Below the pieces are notes generated by a model, which searched no databases, was not told the origin of the DNA, and worked only from the letters and a program-made list of their open reading frames with translations. Made by a program: the position numbers and the translations under genes. 64,000 nucleotides of DNA from Desulfovibrio sp. (GTDB lineage Bacteria > Desulfobacterota > Desulfovibrionia > Desulfovibrionales > Desulfovibrionaceae), in the NCBI GenBank assembly GCA_031287575.1, contig JAITSV010000062.1:1-64000 (forward strand), given 5' to 3'. Below, in pieces: positions 1 through 7,391 of the stretch; the stretch's first letter is position 1, and every line of letters begins with the position of its first letter.

Positions 1-173
1 CACCAGACCGGAACATGGTGTGCCACTTCACCCCACCTTGCGGCTACGGGCATCCTTGGGCTAAGCAGATCACATGGAGGAGCAATCTCCGCCACTGCAT
101 CGCCCGTCCGCCGCACACCGTCCGGCACCCCTCACCAGCGCGCCACACACAGGGCCGCGTTCCGGAGTCCTGG

Positions 174-578
174 ATGACCACCGCCACCGACCACTCGCTG
201 CCCTCCGCCACGGTGCTCATCGTCGATGACGCCGCCCCCAACCGCGCCCTGCTGCTGCTTCTGCTGCGCGACACGCCACTGCGCTGCATGGAGGCCGACT
301 CCGGCCACGCGGCACTGCGGATATTTCGCGAACATCCCGTGGACCTCGTACTGATGGATGTGGTGATGCCCGACATGGACGGCACGGACACCGTGCGCGC
401 CATGCGCGAGGAAGAGCGCCTGCTGGGCCGCCGCCCGGTGCCCATCGTGGCCCTGACCGCCCACGACAGACACGAGGACCTGCGCCGCTGCGCCGAAGCG
501 GGCTGCAACGGCGTGCTCACCAAGCCCATCACCCGCCAGGACCTCATGGACACCATCGCCGCCCATCTGGCGGGGTGA
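174..578 (+). CDS. Single-domain response regulator (CheY-like receiver)
   Basis: A 134-residue protein made only of a receiver domain; no DNA-binding or enzymatic output domain follows. Seen in the sequence: the acidic pair Asp18-Asp19, the phospho-acceptor Asp62 in LVLMDVVMPDMDG, the switch threonine Thr95 and Lys117 in TKP, all correctly spaced for the family. Such proteins usually relay phosphate from a histidine kinase to a partner protein or a flagellar motor. The reading frame is open upstream to base 15, but that stretch has no receiver homology, and the ATG chosen has a GGAG about 6-9 bases upstream. It stands alone and is followed by a good terminator. No cognate kinase is adjacent, so the partner cannot be assigned. 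Confidence 0.85.
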   Translation: MTTATDHSLPSATVLIVDDAAPNRALLLLLLRDTPLRCMEADSGHAALRIFREHPVDLVLMDVVMPDMDGTDTVRAMREEERLLGRRPVPIVALTAHDRHEDLRRCAEAGCNGVLTKPITRQDLMDTIAAHLAG

Positions 579-609
579 ACCTTCCCCGCCCGGCCACCCC
601 AAAAGTGAA

Positions 610-640
610 AGGCGCCCCGTTTCCGGAGCGCCTTTTTGTT
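610..640 (+). terminator. Rho-independent terminator
   Basis: Stem AGGCGC / GCGCCT around a 12-base GC-rich loop that can pair further, followed by TTTTGTTTT. It lies 32 bases after the stop of the upstream response regulator gene and should end its transcript. Confidence 0.8.
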
Positions 641-695
641 TTCAATCTGACATCGCACCGCACTGCTCGCTACGGCAGCCCAGAGGTGATGTCGG

Positions 696-820
696 CACAA
701 GGAGGATTTTTGTTCTCTGCCGAGGAAGAACGCCTTTTCGTGGAGGGAGTGTACTCTTACCGTACTCGACCGGAACGAAAAGGCGTTCTGACGAAGGCAG
801 AGGGCAAAAAGACCCTTGTG
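696..820. repeat. Long imperfect palindrome (dispersed element, copy A)
   Basis: Nested inverted repeats fill the gap downstream of livF. The outermost arm is CACAAGG / CCTTGTG. Next is TTTTTGTTCTCTGCC (707-721) facing GGCAGAGGGCAAAAA (796-810), 13 of 15 matching. Next is a perfect 15-bp arm, AGAACGCCTTTTCGT (727-741) facing its complement (775-789). The tip carries two GTAC blocks within GGGAGTGTACTCTT. Copy B (1690-1871) shares the outer arms and copy C (30485-30608) shares the tip. All three sit directly after the stop codon of a minus-strand gene. As RNA this would form one very stable hairpin. Function unknown: 3'-end protection, attenuation or a mobile palindromic unit are all possible. 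Confidence 0.75.
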
Positions 821-830
821 GCGGCATCGC

Positions 831-1547
831 CTAATGGCCGGAGCCGCCCAAATACGCATCCTGCACATCGGTATTCGCCAGCAGGTTCGCCGCCGAATCC
901 TCCATGACCACCCGGCCCACCTCCAGCACGTAGCCGCGCGTGGCCAGCTTCAGCGCGGCGCGGGCGTTCTGCTCCACCAGCACCACGGTCATGCCGGTCT
1001 TGTTGATGGCGCGCACGGTCTCGAAGATGGACTTCACCAGGATGGGGGCCAGCCCCAGCGACGGTTCATCCAGCAGCAGCACCTTGGGGTCGCCCATGAG
1101 GGCGCGGCCGATGGCCAGCATCTGCTGCTCACCACCGGACAGGGTGCCCGCAAGCTGGTCCTTGCGCTCCAGCAGGCGGGGGAACAGCTCGAAGATCCAG
1201 TCCCGCGTCTTGCGGATGCGGGCCTTGTCGTTGCTGGTGAAGGCGCCGAGGTTCAGGTTTTCCAGCACGGTCAGCGTGCCGAACACCCGCCGCCCCTCGG
1301 GCGACTGGGTGATGCCCTCGCGCACCACGGCGTGGCTGGGCATCTCGTGCAGGGCCTTGCCCTTGAAGTAGATGCCGCCCTGGCTGGGCTGCACCAGCCC
1401 GCTGATGGACATCAGCGTGGTGGTCTTGCCCGCGCCGTTGGCGCCGAGAATGGTCACGATCTCGCCTTCGTCCACGTGCACGTTGATGCCGTGCAGGGCC
1501 TCGACGTTGCCGTACTTCACATGCAGGTCGCGCAATTCCAGAAACAT
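831..1547 (-). CDS. livF: Branched-chain amino acid ABC transporter ATPase LivF
   Basis: A 238-residue ABC ATPase, the normal LivF length. It shows Walker A GANGAGKT at residues 35-42, the Q-loop region with SPEGRRVF, the signature LSGGEQQ at about 137, Walker B VLLLDEPSLGL and the H-loop region VLVEQNA. It would pair with LivG on the cytoplasmic face of LivH/LivM and power uptake of leucine, isoleucine, valine or related amino acids or amides. It is the last gene of the liv run on the minus strand. Unlike the other liv genes it is not tightly packed: about 330 bases separate it from livG, and that gap contains a palindromic element. A second copy of the element follows its own stop codon. 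Confidence 0.95.
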   Translation of the reverse strand: MFLELRDLHVKYGNVEALHGINVHVDEGEIVTILGANGAGKTTTLMSISGLVQPSQGGIYFKGKALHEMPSHAVVREGITQSPEGRRVFGTLTVLENLNLGAFTSNDKARIRKTRDWIFELFPRLLERKDQLAGTLSGGEQQMLAIGRALMGDPKVLLLDEPSLGLAPILVKSIFETVRAINKTGMTVVLVEQNARAALKLATRGYVLEVGRVVMEDSAANLLANTDVQDAYLGGSGH

Positions 1548-1877
1548 CGTCTCTCCCGGTACCCGCTAAAGCCGAGGCTCGCAGGGGTGGCATGTTCCGG
1601 CAATACTGTTGTCAATCATCCGCCGGGCGCGGCTGCAATCACCGTTTCCGGACTGGTGGCCGTATCGCCCACACGGCATGGAATCCGTTCCCGAAAGAGG
1701 ATTTTTGTTCTCTGGCAAGGAAGGCGAGTTCCGGGCGGAGGGAGTGCGGCAGCCGTTGGACGAATGCTTCATGAGTCCTACGGATGGCGACCGCAACGCG
1801 TATTCTTTCATATTCGACCTTCGCACGGGACGAGCCTGACGCAGCCAGAGGGCAAAAGGACCTTTCGGGGGCGGATT
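1548..1877. other. livG-livF intergenic gap containing palindromic element B
   Basis: The gap between livG and livF is unusually long for this family, whose genes normally abut. Most of it (1690-1871) is the palindromic element described separately. The remaining part next to livF has no gene, and I see no convincing promoter pair in it, so livF is probably read through from livG. Confidence 0.5.
1690..1871. repeat. Long imperfect palindrome (dispersed element, copy B)
   Basis: Ends match copy A: TTTTTGTTCTCTGGC at 1702-1716 faces GCCAGAGGGCAAAA at 1844-1857. Just outside, CGAAAGAGGA faces GGACCTTTCG, as CACAAGGAGGA faces GACCCTTGTG in copy A. The interior diverges: GGAGGGAGTG is kept but the GTAC tip is lost. 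It lies within seven bases of the livG stop codon. The shared outer arms in two unrelated intergenic positions argue for a repeat family rather than a chance hairpin. Confidence 0.65.
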
Positions 1878-2645
1878 CTAATCGTCGGTGTCGACACCAA
1901 GATACGCCTCGATCACCCTCGGATCATCCTTGATGGCCGCAGGCACGCCCTCTGCCAGCAGCGCCCCGTACTCCAGCACCACCAGCTTTTCGCACACCTT
2001 CATGACCAGGCTCATGTCGTGCTCGATGAGCAGCACGGTGATGCCCCGGTCACGGATGGCGCGGATGGTGTCGATGAGCGCGGCGGTCTCCTGGTCGTTC
2101 ATGCCCCCGGCGGGCTCATCCAGAATGATGAAGCGCGGGTCGGTGGCCAGGGCGCGGGCGATCTCCAGCAGGCGCTGGTTGCCGTAGGACAGGTTCTTGG
2201 CCAGGTTGGCGTGTTCGCCGGCCAGCCCCACGAACTCCAGTTCGCGCGTGGCGCGCAAAAGGGCGCGGCTTTCCTCGGCGCGCTGGGCCGGGGTGCGCAG
2301 CATGGCCGCCAGCATGCCCGACCGCATGCGACAGTGGCAGCCCGCCAGCACGTTCTCGATGACCGACATGTTCTGGAACAGCCGGATGGTCTGGAACGTC
2401 CGGGCAATGCCCTGCTGCACGATGCGGTGGGTGGGCATCCCCTTGATGGTGCGGCCATCGAAGAAGATGTCGCCGGAATCGGGCTTGTAGTTGCCGGTGA
2501 TCAGGTTGAACACCGTGGTCTTGCCCGCCCCGTTGGGACCGATGAGCCCCACGATGGAGCCTTCGGCCACGTCGAACGTCACGTTGTTCACGGCCACCAG
2601 GCCGCCGAAGGTCTTGGTCAGGTTGCGCAACGCGAGCAGGCTCAT
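1878..2645 (-). CDS. livG: Branched-chain amino acid ABC transporter ATPase LivG
   Basis: A 255-residue ABC ATPase partner of LivF. Visible motifs are Walker A GPNGAGKT at about residue 35, the LivG-type stretch GIARTFQTIRLF, the signature NLSYGNQRLLEIARAL, Walker B FIILDEPAGGMN and the H-loop LLIEHDM. The LSYGNQR variant of the signature is usual for LivG. The frame is open far upstream, but the ATG used here overlaps the livM stop codon by four bases (ATGA), the usual translational coupling in these operons, and it gives the family length. Confidence 0.95.
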   Translation of the reverse strand: MSLLALRNLTKTFGGLVAVNNVTFDVAEGSIVGLIGPNGAGKTTVFNLITGNYKPDSGDIFFDGRTIKGMPTHRIVQQGIARTFQTIRLFQNMSVIENVLAGCHCRMRSGMLAAMLRTPAQRAEESRALLRATRELEFVGLAGEHANLAKNLSYGNQRLLEIARALATDPRFIILDEPAGGMNDQETAALIDTIRAIRDRGITVLLIEHDMSLVMKVCEKLVVLEYGALLAEGVPAAIKDDPRVIEAYLGVDTDD

Positions 2646-3634
2646 GCCCCACCCCCCGCCTGGGCGGCGGCGTCGCCGCCCTTGCCGGTGATGCAGCGGA
2701 TGCGCTCCGGCAGCTTGTAGAAGCGCGGCATGGGCGGCAGCATGCCCTGCGGACGGAAGATCATCATCACCACCATGGCCAGGCCGAAGGCCAGCATGCG
2801 GGCGCTGGCGAATTCGCGGAAGAATTCCGGCAGCCCGATGAGCAGGAACGCCCCCAGCAGCACGCCCCGGTTGGAGCCGCCGCCCAGGATGACGATGGCG
2901 AACAGCACCACCGATTCCCAGAACGAGAACGATTCCGGCGAGATGATGGTCATCTTGGCCGCGTAGATGGTACCGGTCATGCCCGCCCAGAAGGCGCCCA
3001 GCACGAAGGCCCACAGCTTGTACGAGGCGGTGTTCACCCCGCTGCCCTCGGCGGCGGTGTCGTCTTCCTTGATGTAGTTGAGGGCGCGGCCGAAGCGCGA
3101 ATTCTCCAGCCTGCGGAACAGCAGGATGGAACAGGCCACGTACGCCCAGACCAGGTAGTAGAAGTGCATGGGCTTGGCGATCCTGAACCCGAACACGGTG
3201 GGCCGCGAAATGCCGAAGATGCCGTTGGCCCCGCCGGTAAGTCCGAACACGTTGTTGATCAGCGCGATGCGCACGATCTCGACGATGCCGATGGTCACGA
3301 TGAGCAGGTAGTCGCCGCGCAGGTGGATGATGGGCCGCGCCACCACCATGGCGAACAGCGCGGCGGCCAGCCCGGCGAAGGGCATGGCCCACAGCACCGG
3401 CACGCCCCACATGGTGTTGGCGATGGCCGTCACGTAGGCGCCCACGGCGTAGAACGCCGCGTGGCCCATGTGGAACAGCCCGGCCTGGCCCAGGATGATG
3501 TTCAGCGAAAGGGCCAGCACGGAATACAGGCCGATGCTGACGAACACGTCGGTCCAGTAGGGGTCCAGCAGCAGGGGCAGCACCGCCACCACCACCGCGA
3601 TGCCCGCGTAGCTCGTGGTGCGCGACACGGTCAT
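2642..3634 (-). CDS. livM: Branched-chain amino acid ABC transporter permease LivM
   Basis: A 330-residue polytopic inner-membrane permease of the LivM family. Hydrophobic helices run from residue 8 onward (IAVVVAVLPLLL, then SIGLYSVLALSLNIILG). The family landmarks GLFHMGHAAFYAVGAY and RGDYLLIVTIGIVEIVR are clear. With LivH it forms the channel for amino acids delivered by the LivJ-type binding protein. Both ends overlap neighbours by four bases, livH upstream and livG downstream, so translation is coupled. The C-terminal tail after the last helix is polar and Gly/Ala-rich. Confidence 0.95.
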   Translation of the reverse strand: MTVSRTTSYAGIAVVVAVLPLLLDPYWTDVFVSIGLYSVLALSLNIILGQAGLFHMGHAAFYAVGAYVTAIANTMWGVPVLWAMPFAGLAAALFAMVVARPIIHLRGDYLLIVTIGIVEIVRIALINNVFGLTGGANGIFGISRPTVFGFRIAKPMHFYYLVWAYVACSILLFRRLENSRFGRALNYIKEDDTAAEGSGVNTASYKLWAFVLGAFWAGMTGTIYAAKMTIISPESFSFWESVVLFAIVILGGGSNRGVLLGAFLLIGLPEFFREFASARMLAFGLAMVVMMIFRPQGMLPPMPRFYKLPERIRCITGKGGDAAAQAGGGA

Positions 3635-4536
3635 ATCTTGTCGGCCACCCTTTCGCCGAGCAGGCCCGTGGGCCGGATGATCAGGATGAGGATGAGCACC
3701 AGGAACGCGATGGCGTCCTTCCAGGCGATGGAGATGTAGGCCGCGCCCAGCGCCTCGATGACGCCCAGCAGAAGGCCGCCCACCATGGCGCCGGGTATGT
3801 TGCCGATGCCCCCCAGGATGGCGGCGGTGAAGGCCTTCAGCCCGTAGACCCAGCCCATGGTGAAGTCCACCTGGCCGTAGTACAGGCCCACCATCACCCC
3901 GGCCACGCCGCCAAGGGCCGGGCCGATCATGAACACCAGCGAGATCACCCGGTTGACGTCGATGCCCATGAGCTTGGCCGCGCCCTGGTCGATGGCCGTG
4001 GCGCGGATGGCCGCGCCGATGCGGGTGCGCTGGGTGAACCAGTACAGCGCCAGCATCAGGCCCAGCGAGGCGGCGATCATCATGATGCGCACCAGCGGCA
4101 CGTCGATGCCCATGATGGACAGCACGTAGCTGGGCCGGATGTCGTTGGGGTAGACCTGGAACTTGGCCCCGTAGATGAGCATGACCGCGTTCTGGAAGAA
4201 GATGGAGGCGCCCAGCGCCGAAACCACGGCGGACAGGCGGCTGGAAGAGCGCAGGGGGCGGTAGGCCACGCGTTCGAGCAGAAAGCCGATCAGCGCCACC
4301 AGCCCCACGACCATGACCAGCACCAGCAGCACGCCGCCCGGCCCGGACACCCAGCCCGCGAGGCCGAAGGCGGTGAACAGCGTGAAGCCGAGGTAGGCCC
4401 CGATGGTGAACAGGTCGCCATGCGCGAAATTTATGAGTTTGAGCACACCATAGACCATGGTGTAACCCAGCGCGATGAGCGCGTAGATGCCCCCCACCGC
4501 CAGACCGTTGGTCAACTGCTGAAAGAATTCTTCCAT
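3631..4536 (-). CDS. livH: Branched-chain amino acid ABC transporter permease LivH
   Basis: A 301-residue inner-membrane permease of the LivH family. The N-terminus has the typical NGLAVGGIYALIALGYTMVYG and INFAHGDLFTIGAYLGF helices, and GGIGNIPGAMVGG lies near the C-terminus. It is the partner of LivM. It follows livJ on the minus strand after 328 bases that contain two strong hairpins, and couples into livM by a four-base overlap. The start gives a normal-length protein. Confidence 0.95.
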   Translation of the reverse strand: MEEFFQQLTNGLAVGGIYALIALGYTMVYGVLKLINFAHGDLFTIGAYLGFTLFTAFGLAGWVSGPGGVLLVLVMVVGLVALIGFLLERVAYRPLRSSSRLSAVVSALGASIFFQNAVMLIYGAKFQVYPNDIRPSYVLSIMGIDVPLVRIMMIAASLGLMLALYWFTQRTRIGAAIRATAIDQGAAKLMGIDVNRVISLVFMIGPALGGVAGVMVGLYYGQVDFTMGWVYGLKAFTAAILGGIGNIPGAMVGGLLLGVIEALGAAYISIAWKDAIAFLVLILILIIRPTGLLGERVADKI

Positions 4537-4864
4537 AGGCGTTCCTGTGCTGCTTCCCCCCGCGCGCCATGCCCGGCGGATGACCGGAACGCGGCGGCGC
4601 GAAACGCGGACCCCGGTGAGGGTCCGCCTGCGAATGGGGCGTCATGCGCCCCGGTACGGCCCCGTGGCCATCTGTTTCGTCGGTCCGCCGCCCGATTGCG
4701 TGGCGCCGGTTCGTCGCGCCCAGTCGGGCCGGTCACGTCCAGTCGGGCCAGTCGGGCCGGTCACGTCCCGACGCGGGTGCTTCCGGATGCGCGGGGGCGG
4801 TGGAAACGGGGCGGGCGGCAGCGCCCGCCCCGTCGTGCAAGCCGTGTCCGGCTGCGCAAGGCTG
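4537..4864 (-). promoter_or_regulatory. livJ-livH gap with two hairpins (possible attenuation/processing site)
   Basis: No gene is visible. Two strong hairpins lie in the transcript between the binding-protein gene and the permease genes. GGGGCGGGCG faces CGCCCGCCCC at 4808-4831 with a four-base loop, and GCGGACCC faces GGGTCCGC at 4606-4627 with a six-base loop. Neither has a T run on the minus strand, so they look more like mRNA-stabilising or partial-termination structures than full terminators. Between them, 4723-4769 carries short direct repeats built on GTCGGGCC and GGTCACGTCC. In many LIV systems the binding protein is made in excess over the membrane parts; these hairpins could produce that. 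Confidence 0.45.
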
Positions 4865-5992
4865 CTAGGGCTGGAGAATGAATTCGCCGTTGGCGTTCAC
4901 TTCGTACACCCGGTACAGGTCGCCCACGCGGTCGCCCTTCTCGTTGAACGAGATCTGGCCGGTGAAACCGGGGTAGTTCTTCAGCTTGGTCTTCAGGTAG
5001 TCGGCGATGGCGCCGGAATCGGCCTTGCCGGTGGACTTCACGGCCTCGACGATGACGTTGAACGCGTCACCGGCCAGCACGGACCACACGGAGCCGGGCA
5101 CGCCGTTGAACTTGGCCTTGTAGGCGGTCAGCATGGACTTGGCGACCGGGGCGTCCAAGTCCTGCGGTCCGGGAGGGCTGAGGAAGAAGTAGCCCTTGGC
5201 CGCTTCCTTGCCGGAAATCTTCACCAGGTCGGCATGGTTGGCGGCATCGCCGCCCATCATGGGCACGTTCCACTTCATTTCCATCTTCTGGCGCAGCAGC
5301 ATGCCCACTTCGGGGTAGTAGCCGGTGCAGAAGATGATGTCGGGGTTCGCGGCCTTCAGCTTGGTGAGGATGGCGGTGTAGTCGCGCTCGCCCGGGGTAA
5401 GGGCGTCGTAGAACACGATCTTGGTACCGGCCTTGTCCAGCAGCGCCTTGGTCTCGTCGGCCAGGCCCTTGGCGTAGGACGAGTTGTCGTGCAGCAGCGC
5501 CACGGCCTTGTAGCCCTTGGCCTTGATCAGCTTGGCGGCAACCATGCCCTGTTCGTCGTCGCGGGGGGCGGTGCGCAGGAAGCGCTTCAGGCCCTTTTCG
5601 GTCAGGCGCACGGCGGTGGAGCCGGTGGCGATCTGCACCACGCCCGCTTCGTCGTAGATGCTCTGGGAGGCTTCGGTAACCGCCGAGCCGTAGGTGCCGA
5701 TGGCGGCGATGACGCCCGAGGTGGTCAGCTTCTGCGCGGCCAGGGCCGCGGTGCGCGGGTCGCCGCCGTCGTCTTCGACGACCAGGTCGACCTTGTTGCC
5801 GTTGATGCCGCCAGCCTTGTTCAGTTCATCGGCGAGCAGGGTGACGATGTTGCGCATGTCCTGCCCTTCGCTGGCCCACTTGCCGGTCAGGGGGCACATC
5901 AGGCCGATCTTGACCGGTGCCGCAAAGGCCGTGGCGGCCATGAGCAGCGAAGCGGCAAGTGCGAGCGTCAGCGCCTTTACAACGTGTTTCAT
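4865..5992 (-). CDS. livJ: Branched-chain amino acid ABC transporter periplasmic binding protein
   Basis: A 375-residue periplasmic binding protein of the LivJ/LivK family, type I fold. It begins with a signal peptide (MKHVVKALTLALAASLLMAATAFA, cleavage near residue 24). The mature start VKIGLMCPLTGKWASEGQDM is the family ligand-lobe opening, and IAAIGTYGSAVTEA and YDALTPGERDYTAILTKLK are further landmarks. It captures branched-chain amino acids or related compounds and hands them to LivH/LivM. A GGGAGG ribosome site sits seven bases before the ATG. It is the first gene of the liv run. A TTGACA hexamer on the minus strand (complement of 6136-6141) could be its -35 box, but no good -10 follows. 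Substrate specificity cannot be read from sequence. Confidence 0.93.
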   Translation of the reverse strand: MKHVVKALTLALAASLLMAATAFAAPVKIGLMCPLTGKWASEGQDMRNIVTLLADELNKAGGINGNKVDLVVEDDGGDPRTAALAAQKLTTSGVIAAIGTYGSAVTEASQSIYDEAGVVQIATGSTAVRLTEKGLKRFLRTAPRDDEQGMVAAKLIKAKGYKAVALLHDNSSYAKGLADETKALLDKAGTKIVFYDALTPGERDYTAILTKLKAANPDIIFCTGYYPEVGMLLRQKMEMKWNVPMMGGDAANHADLVKISGKEAAKGYFFLSPPGPQDLDAPVAKSMLTAYKAKFNGVPGSVWSVLAGDAFNVIVEAVKSTGKADSGAIADYLKTKLKNYPGFTGQISFNEKGDRVGDLYRVYEVNANGEFILQP

Positions 5993-6422
5993 GTCGAAAC
6001 CTCCCGGGAACCCGCGGATCCCTCGCTAGACTGTTTCCCCGATACCTTTTCCTCGCCTCTTCGCATGGTGCGACACGCCGGGTGGCAGGCCCGCCGTGGT
6101 ACCGTCCCTGTGATGGACATGTTTGTCGACGTTATTGTCAACACAAATGACCGGGCCGCGCCTGATGCGGGCCGCTAAACGACATTTTGCGGAAAAAGCC
6201 GAAGAAAAGCAATCCCTCTGACACGATAACTGTACGTCATGCCAATGAACGGGGCGGACTGGAGAGGGTTCCGGACAGGGCCGGGGCACGGCGGGCGCGG
6301 ATTGGAGAAGGCCGGGCCGCGCCGGATTATCCTGGCCGGGCGGCACTTGCGCGGCAGGGCGCGGGCAGCCAGACACAAGATGGTGCCGGGACGATTGCCT
6401 GACGGCGACGGTGCGCGTCTGG
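5993..6422. other. Intergenic region upstream of livJ
   Basis: No coding region is supported. It must carry the livJ promoter; the only -35-like hexamer seen is TTGACA on the minus strand at 6136-6141, inside an imperfect inverted repeat of TTTGT / ACAAA. The stretch from about 6240 to 6420 is GC-rich with no structure I could assign, and it leads into the tandem repeat. Confidence 0.35.
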
Positions 6423-6595
6423 CGCAAACGACGCTGCGCGTCTGGCGCATGACGACGCTGCGCGTCTGGCGCATGACGACGCGACACGCGGTCAACGCAT
6501 GACGACGCTGACGCGTCTAGGGCATGACGACGCCGGGCGTCTGGCGCATGACGACGCGACACGCGATCAGCGCATGACGACGCGACACGCGTCTG
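6423..6595. repeat. Tandem repeat (minisatellite), 24-26 bp unit
   Basis: The block GCATGACGACGC recurs at 6447, 6471, 6497, 6522, 6546 and 6572, preceded by one degenerate copy at 6423. Units are head to tail, 24 to 26 bases long, and alternate between a GCGTCTGG-type and a GACACGCG-type second half. The last units run into the 3' end of the neighbouring minus-strand gene and encode its last residues and stop codon. Copy number is likely to vary among strains. Confidence 0.85.
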
Positions 6596-7163
6596 GGGTC
6601 TCCCGTCCGGGGGTGTAGACCAGTTCGGGACGCTTCAGCAGCACGCCGCCGCAGCCGGGACGTTTCCAGGTGGCCAGCCAGCGGGTCACGCGGGTCTCCG
6701 TCTTCATGGCCGGGGTATGCTCGTGCGGCACCGGGCGCACGTGGGGCACCCGCCGTTCCAGTTGGCAGAACAGGTCGGCCAGCAGGTTCACCTGCCGCCA
6801 CACCGGCAGGTCCGGGTGGATCAGGTCGTAGATGCGGTAATGGGCCGAGCCGTCCTGCCCGCGCAGCAGGGTGCCGTCCATGGAGACGGGGACGGCGGCG
6901 GATGCGCTGCCCGTCAGCACGGCGCCCACGGCGTCGCGCAGCACGGCCAGTTCCCCGGCCAGTGCATCCAGCCCCGCCACGGCGGCGCCCGCCTCGTCCA
7001 CGAATTCCTGCGTGCCGCCATCCCACAACAGGCGTGGCCCCGGATAGCGCATGCAGTGGAACAGCCCGCCAAGGCTGCCGCCGCAGTGCTGGCGAAAGGC
7101 CTCGATGTCGGTGCCGACGATCATGGGACGAAGGGCGCTCTGCGCCATGCGGCCAAGCTGCAT
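6567..7163 (-). CDS. Protein of unknown function
   Basis: A 198-residue protein I do not recognise. There is no signal peptide, membrane helix or nucleotide-binding motif. The central part (roughly residues 30-150) is mixed helix-forming sequence with several Cys and Trp residues (HCGGSLGGLFHCMRYPG, AHYRIYDLIHPDLPVWRQVNLLADLF), so it is probably a folded soluble protein. The frame is open further upstream, but the chosen ATG has GCAGGAG eight bases before it. The final residues and stop lie inside the tandem-repeat block, so the C-terminus may differ in length between strains. It is divergent from the Sel1-repeat gene. Confidence 0.6.
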   Translation of the reverse strand: MQLGRMAQSALRPMIVGTDIEAFRQHCGGSLGGLFHCMRYPGPRLLWDGGTQEFVDEAGAAVAGLDALAGELAVLRDAVGAVLTGSASAAVPVSMDGTLLRGQDGSAHYRIYDLIHPDLPVWRQVNLLADLFCQLERRVPHVRPVPHEHTPAMKTETRVTRWLATWKRPGCGGVLLKRPELVYTPGRETPDACRVVMR

Positions 7164-7391
7164 GCGAAACTCCTGCGGAAAGCGGTTGCGCCGTCGTGCG
7201 CCTGCTGGCGGACGGCTGCCGGAACGGGCCGAAAACGACCAGAATTGGCGAAAACAGGCCAGCACGGGGTGACATCGGAAGAAGCCGGGCGAAGCTGGTC
7301 ACACCCCGCGCCGAAAGACGGGCCGGGCCGGGCCACACACCTACCCCACCGTCCCGAGGTGCGGCAACCCCTTGCCCTGCGGAGGACCGAT

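Noticed and set aside
575-907. Plus-strand frame of 110 codons over the palindrome near livF
   Set aside because: It runs through a terminator and a palindrome with no ribosome site or family sequence.
6423-6595. CRISPR-like array
   Set aside because: Units follow head to tail with no unique spacers, differ from each other and overlap a coding end; this is a minisatellite.
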